Shown here: piece by piece, positions 13,831-15,640 of the stretch
How the letters are laid out: each line of letters opens with the position of its first letter
How positions within the stretch are numbered: position 1 is the stretch's first letter
Assembly (NCBI GenBank): GCA_002369325.1
Contig: DFDU01000122.1
Coordinates: forward strand, 1 to 15,640
Source: Lachnospiraceae bacterium UBA3820
Lineage (GTDB): Bacteria > Bacillota > Clostridia > Lachnospirales > Lachnospiraceae
Length of the DNA stretch: 15,640 nucleotides
Reading direction: 5' to 3'
Made by a program: the position numbers and the translations under genes
The notes under the pieces: generated by a model
Databases searched by the model: none
Seen by the model: only the letters and a program-made list of their open reading frames with translations
Told to the model about the DNA's origin: nothing

Positions 13831-14649
13831 TCATTTGATTAAACTATTTATAGCTTTTTCTATTAATCTTGTATCGATAGGAGTTGTTTTCGTTTCAAAA
13901 CTATAAATTGCTTTATCGCCCATATAAATCCCTGCTTTTTCATATAATTGTATTTTTTTTACCGCACTTTTAGAATACTCCTCATTATCCATCATACCAA
14001 AATGTTCCCAATACATTTCCTTCCTTTCCTTGACATTTAATATTGTGAAATCCGGATATAAAGTTATGCTATCCAATTTTAGAGGTCTTTCATATTTATA
14101 TGGTATATTATTGTAACAAAGACAATCTGCAATAATCTTTTCTGATTTTGATCTCATTTTTTCGCCTTTTATACTGTAAATTTCCGTAAGGTCATTATTA
14201 AAATCCAAGCCTTTATATTCATCATTTAACCACTCTTCGACATATATATCATCAGGTAAAACATATGGTGTTATTAATTCTTTTCTATATTCATTTTGCT
14301 CATCATATACATTTCCAAGTGTTTCGTAAATATTCCCGAGCTTTTTGTGCATGCATCCCAATATTCTTTCTAATTCCTTGAAATTAGCATCGGCTACCCT
14401 TAATAATTGAATATCATAATCTCTTTGTGCTATTTTTTCAGCAATAACAAAATCACTTTTTCTTAAATATTTTCCACATCTTTTTTCATTGAAATTATCC
14501 TGAGACTTTATGTAATACTGCACAGTTTTACCATGTTTAGAAATTCTAAGTTTTTCTTTTGGCGCATTCAAAATTTCATTTTTGAGATTAACTATAATTT
14601 TCTTTAACCACTCTTTTCTTATATTTATTTCTTTAATAATCTTCTCCAT
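13831..14649 (-). CDS. PD-(D/E)XK-like nuclease candidate of unknown family
   Basis: 272 residues, cytosolic and Lys-rich. The N-terminal half is helical, perhaps coiled coil (residues 1-30 and 85-125). The C-terminal half looks like a PD-(D/E)XK nuclease core: E170 in MRSKSEKIIADCL, then a beta hairpin (IPYKYERPLKLD), P199-D200 in LYPDFTI, and the YWEHFGMMD segment (213-221), with Y225 about ten residues after it, as in several uncharacterised nuclease-like families related to Vsr-type enzymes. The usual ExK lysine is not in place after E215, so activity is unproven. ATG start with AGGAGG 8 nt upstream. It stands alone, with the 54-bp repeat array beginning about 140 bp upstream. I do not know a named function; defence or mobile-DNA roles are possible. 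Confidence 0.6.
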   Translation of the reverse strand: MEKIIKEINIRKEWLKKIIVNLKNEILNAPKEKLRISKHGKTVQYYIKSQDNFNEKRCGKYLRKSDFVIAEKIAQRDYDIQLLRVADANFKELERILGCMHKKLGNIYETLGNVYDEQNEYRKELITPYVLPDDIYVEEWLNDEYKGLDFNNDLTEIYSIKGEKMRSKSEKIIADCLCYNNIPYKYERPLKLDSITLYPDFTILNVKERKEMYWEHFGMMDNEEYSKSAVKKIQLYEKAGIYMGDKAIYSFETKTTPIDTRLIEKAINSLIK

Positions 14650-14734
14650 AAATATACCTCCTAAATTATTATCTCTGTATCCTTAGCAATCAAATATCCA
14701 ATATAAATACGGATCAATCCTTCTTATCATATCA

Positions 14735-15120
14735 TTTAGTCTGCACCTCTCTGTTCTCGTACGGACTTAATTCACATTTATTTACCTTTTGGTACGTACA
14801 CCCTTGCGATTCATACGGACCTATTATACTCTTCTTTGCCTTTTGGTACGTACACCTTTGCGATTCATACGGACCTATTATACTCTTATTTGTCTTTTGG
14901 TACGTATACCCTTGCGATTCATACGGACCTATTATACTCTTATATATCTTTTGGTACGTACACCTTTGCGATTCATACGGACCTATTATACTCTTCTTTA
15001 CCTTTTAGTCCGTACACCCTTGCGATTCATACGGACCTATTATACTCTTCTTTGCTATTTGGTACGTATACCCTTGCTCTTCATACGGACTCAATTTGCT
15101 CTTGTTCTCTTTTAGTCTGT
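14735..15120. repeat. Tandem array of 54-bp hairpin-bearing repeats
   Basis: Six units: 14787-14840, 14841-14894, 14895-14948, 14949-15002, 15003-15056 and 15057-15109/15110. The first five are nearly identical; the sixth is diverged. A degenerate unit lies on the left (14735-14786) and the start of another on the right (15110-15120). In each unit GGTACGTA (offset 5-12) can pair with TACGGACC (offset 28-35) around a 15-nt loop, with one mismatch. Unit 5 has AGTCCGTA instead, which removes that mismatch. Units 1-5 also carry TATAAT on the minus strand (offset about 37-43). Units differ mainly in the last ten bases (CTTCTTTGCC, CTTATTTGTC, CTTATATATC and so on). Confidence 0.93.
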
Positions 15121-15283
15121 AAAATGCATCAATATAAACACAAATGCAAATATCTATTCATAATTATAAACAAATCTTAAAATACATAAGAAATAAACTC
15201 TGTAATATAAGCCTAATCACTACTTTGAACAAGTTAATTTCTTTAAAACAATCAATACATAATTTAATAATATCTTTTAAACT

Positions 15284-15366
15284 ACATCTCAACACAGAAA
15301 TTATTAATATCCTTAAAAATACATCACAACACAGAAATTATTAATATCTTTAAAAATACATCACAA
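15284..15366. repeat. 37-bp-period tandem repeat
   Basis: Two full copies (15284-15320 and 15321-15357), starting ACATCTCAACACAG or ACATCACAACACAG, with about two differences between them. A partial third copy (ACATCACAA) starts at 15358. A more decayed copy may precede at about 15250-15283. Very A/T-rich; no known family recognised. Confidence 0.8.
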
Positions 15367-15390
15367 TTGGGGAAATCATAAAAACGAAGC

Positions 15391-15500
15391 ACATAAAATT
15401 TGAAATAATAAACTACATATAATTGAGAATAATAAACTACATATAATTGAGAATAATAAACTACATTAATTTTGAAATAATATACCACATATAATTTGAA
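15391..15500. repeat. 24-bp-period tandem repeat
   Basis: Four units (15405-15428, 15429-15452, 15453-15476, 15477-15500) of the type ATAATAAACTACATATAATT plus four bases. The first two are identical and the others carry a few changes. A partial unit lies at 15391-15404. The minus strand can be read as an 8-residue repeat (VVYYSQLY), which I take as a by-product of the period. Confidence 0.85.
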
Positions 15501-15518
15501 ACACAAAGAAAGTTTTTT

Positions 15519-15551
15519 AAAAAAACTTCCGGAGAATTTTCTCCGGAAGTT
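15519..15551 (-). terminator. Terminator of tuf
   Basis: A perfect 13-bp stem, AACTTCCGGAGAA (15524-15536) with TTCTCCGGAAGTT (15539-15551), closed by a 2-nt loop (4-nt if the innermost pair opens). On the minus strand it is followed by seven T. It lies 36 bp past the tuf stop codon. Confidence 0.92.
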
Positions 15552-15587
15552 GATAATTTAAAATCATATAATCTTATAATCTTATGA

Positions 15588-15640
15588 TTATTCAATGATA
15601 GTAGCAACTCTTCCTGAACCTACAGTTCTACCACCCTCAC
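15588..15640 (-). CDS. tuf: Elongation factor Tu, C-terminal end (runs off window)
   Basis: Only the last 16 codons and the stop are visible: EGGRTVGSGRVATIIE. This is the highly conserved end of EF-Tu domain III, and no other common protein ends this way. EF-Tu brings aminoacyl-tRNA to the ribosome with GTP. The strong terminator right after it fits its usual place at the end of the str operon (rpsL-rpsG-fusA-tuf), which would lie beyond 15640. Confidence 0.93.
   Translation of the reverse strand, partial: EGGRTVGSGRVATIIE

Larger units (their letters stand above)
14650..15587. other. 938-bp gene-free, repeat-rich interval
   Basis: No convincing gene. In transcription order it holds the tuf terminator (15519-15551), a 24-bp-period repeat (15391-15500), a 37-bp-period repeat (15284-15366), about 165 bp of very A/T-rich DNA with nothing recognisable (15121-15283), the 54-bp array (14735-15120), and the short leader of the nuclease-like gene. 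Long frames through the repeats arise because the periods 54 and 24 are multiples of three. Confidence 0.8.

Noticed and set aside
14666..14693. Promoter TTGATT-N16-TAATAA before the nuclease-like gene
   Set aside because: The transcription start would fall inside the AGGAGG ribosome site, leaving an unusable leader.
14727..15056. Minus-strand frame through the array giving an 18-residue repeat (GPYESQGCTYQKAKKSII)
   Set aside because: Same strand as the genes and hydrophilic, so more protein-like, but it is broken by a stop in unit 5, has no start codon with a ribosome site, and the upstream frame also ends in a stop.
14735..15120. CRISPR array
   Set aside because: Units are contiguous near-identical 54-mers with no unique spacers, and no cas genes are present.
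14789..15180. Two overlapping plus-strand open frames of 108 and 114 codons through the 54-bp array (VRTPLRFIRTYYTL and FGTYTFAIHTDLLYS repeats)
   Set aside because: The 54-bp period is a multiple of three, so any stop-free unit stays open in several frames. There is no ribosome site, and two plus-strand frames and one minus-strand frame are open at once.
15324..15506. Minus-strand 60-codon frame with VVYYSQLY repeats
   Set aside because: Product of the 24-bp period in A/T-rich DNA. No ribosome site, and it lies right behind the tuf terminator.

Overview
The window looks like a chromosomal segment of a low-GC, Gram-positive anaerobe of the Clostridia, most likely a Lachnospiraceae member (Butyrivibrio/Roseburia/Coprococcus-like). 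The basis is protein style (a BspA-type LRR protein, a dCache hybrid kinase with REC and Hpt, Clostridia-type pyridoxamine kinase and Dus), A+T-rich intergenic DNA, strong AGGAGG-type ribosome sites and sigma-A-type promoters. Genus is inference. Every gene I can support lies on the minus strand, so transcription runs from high to low coordinates.

Layout in transcription order. At 15588-15640 is the last codons of tuf (EF-Tu), followed by a strong terminator. Then comes about 940 bp without a convincing gene (14650-15587), holding three unrelated tandem repeats with periods 24, 37 and 54 bp. Next are a PD-(D/E)XK-like nuclease candidate (13831-14649), a 3' remnant of a sortase-anchored surface protein (13667-13768), a GNAT acetyltransferase (13104-13580) with its terminator, and a signalling block (6231-12799). 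The block has a 1261-residue hybrid histidine kinase with two extracytoplasmic sensor regions, a frame-broken stretch of Hpt/receiver remnants, a stand-alone receiver protein, another small remnant, and a membrane GGDEF-EAL protein. It is followed by hup (HU), a dus + LRR-protein operon, a small CxxC/HEQEH putative metalloprotease, a MurJ/YtgP-like flippase, a pyridoxamine kinase and the 5' end of xth (exonuclease III).

How the genes work together. The kinase, the single-domain receiver and the c-di-GMP enzyme form a plausible signalling neighbourhood: extracellular ligand sensing, a His-Asp-His relay inside the kinase, an output receiver, and c-di-GMP breakdown by the EAL protein. The physical link to the EAL gene is only proximity. 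The stretches around the receiver (8296-8470 and 8837-9017) carry recognisable but frame-broken protein fragments, so this cluster seems to have been larger. The other genes are housekeeping or stand-alone units, several with clear promoters and terminators.

The least ordinary items are the kinase with a second, degenerate DHp domain lacking the phospho-accepting His; the 54-bp hairpin-forming repeat array just upstream of the nuclease-like gene; and the gene fossils. None is proven to be a new system. The array plus nuclease pair is the best candidate for something undescribed, and the link between the two is only adjacency.
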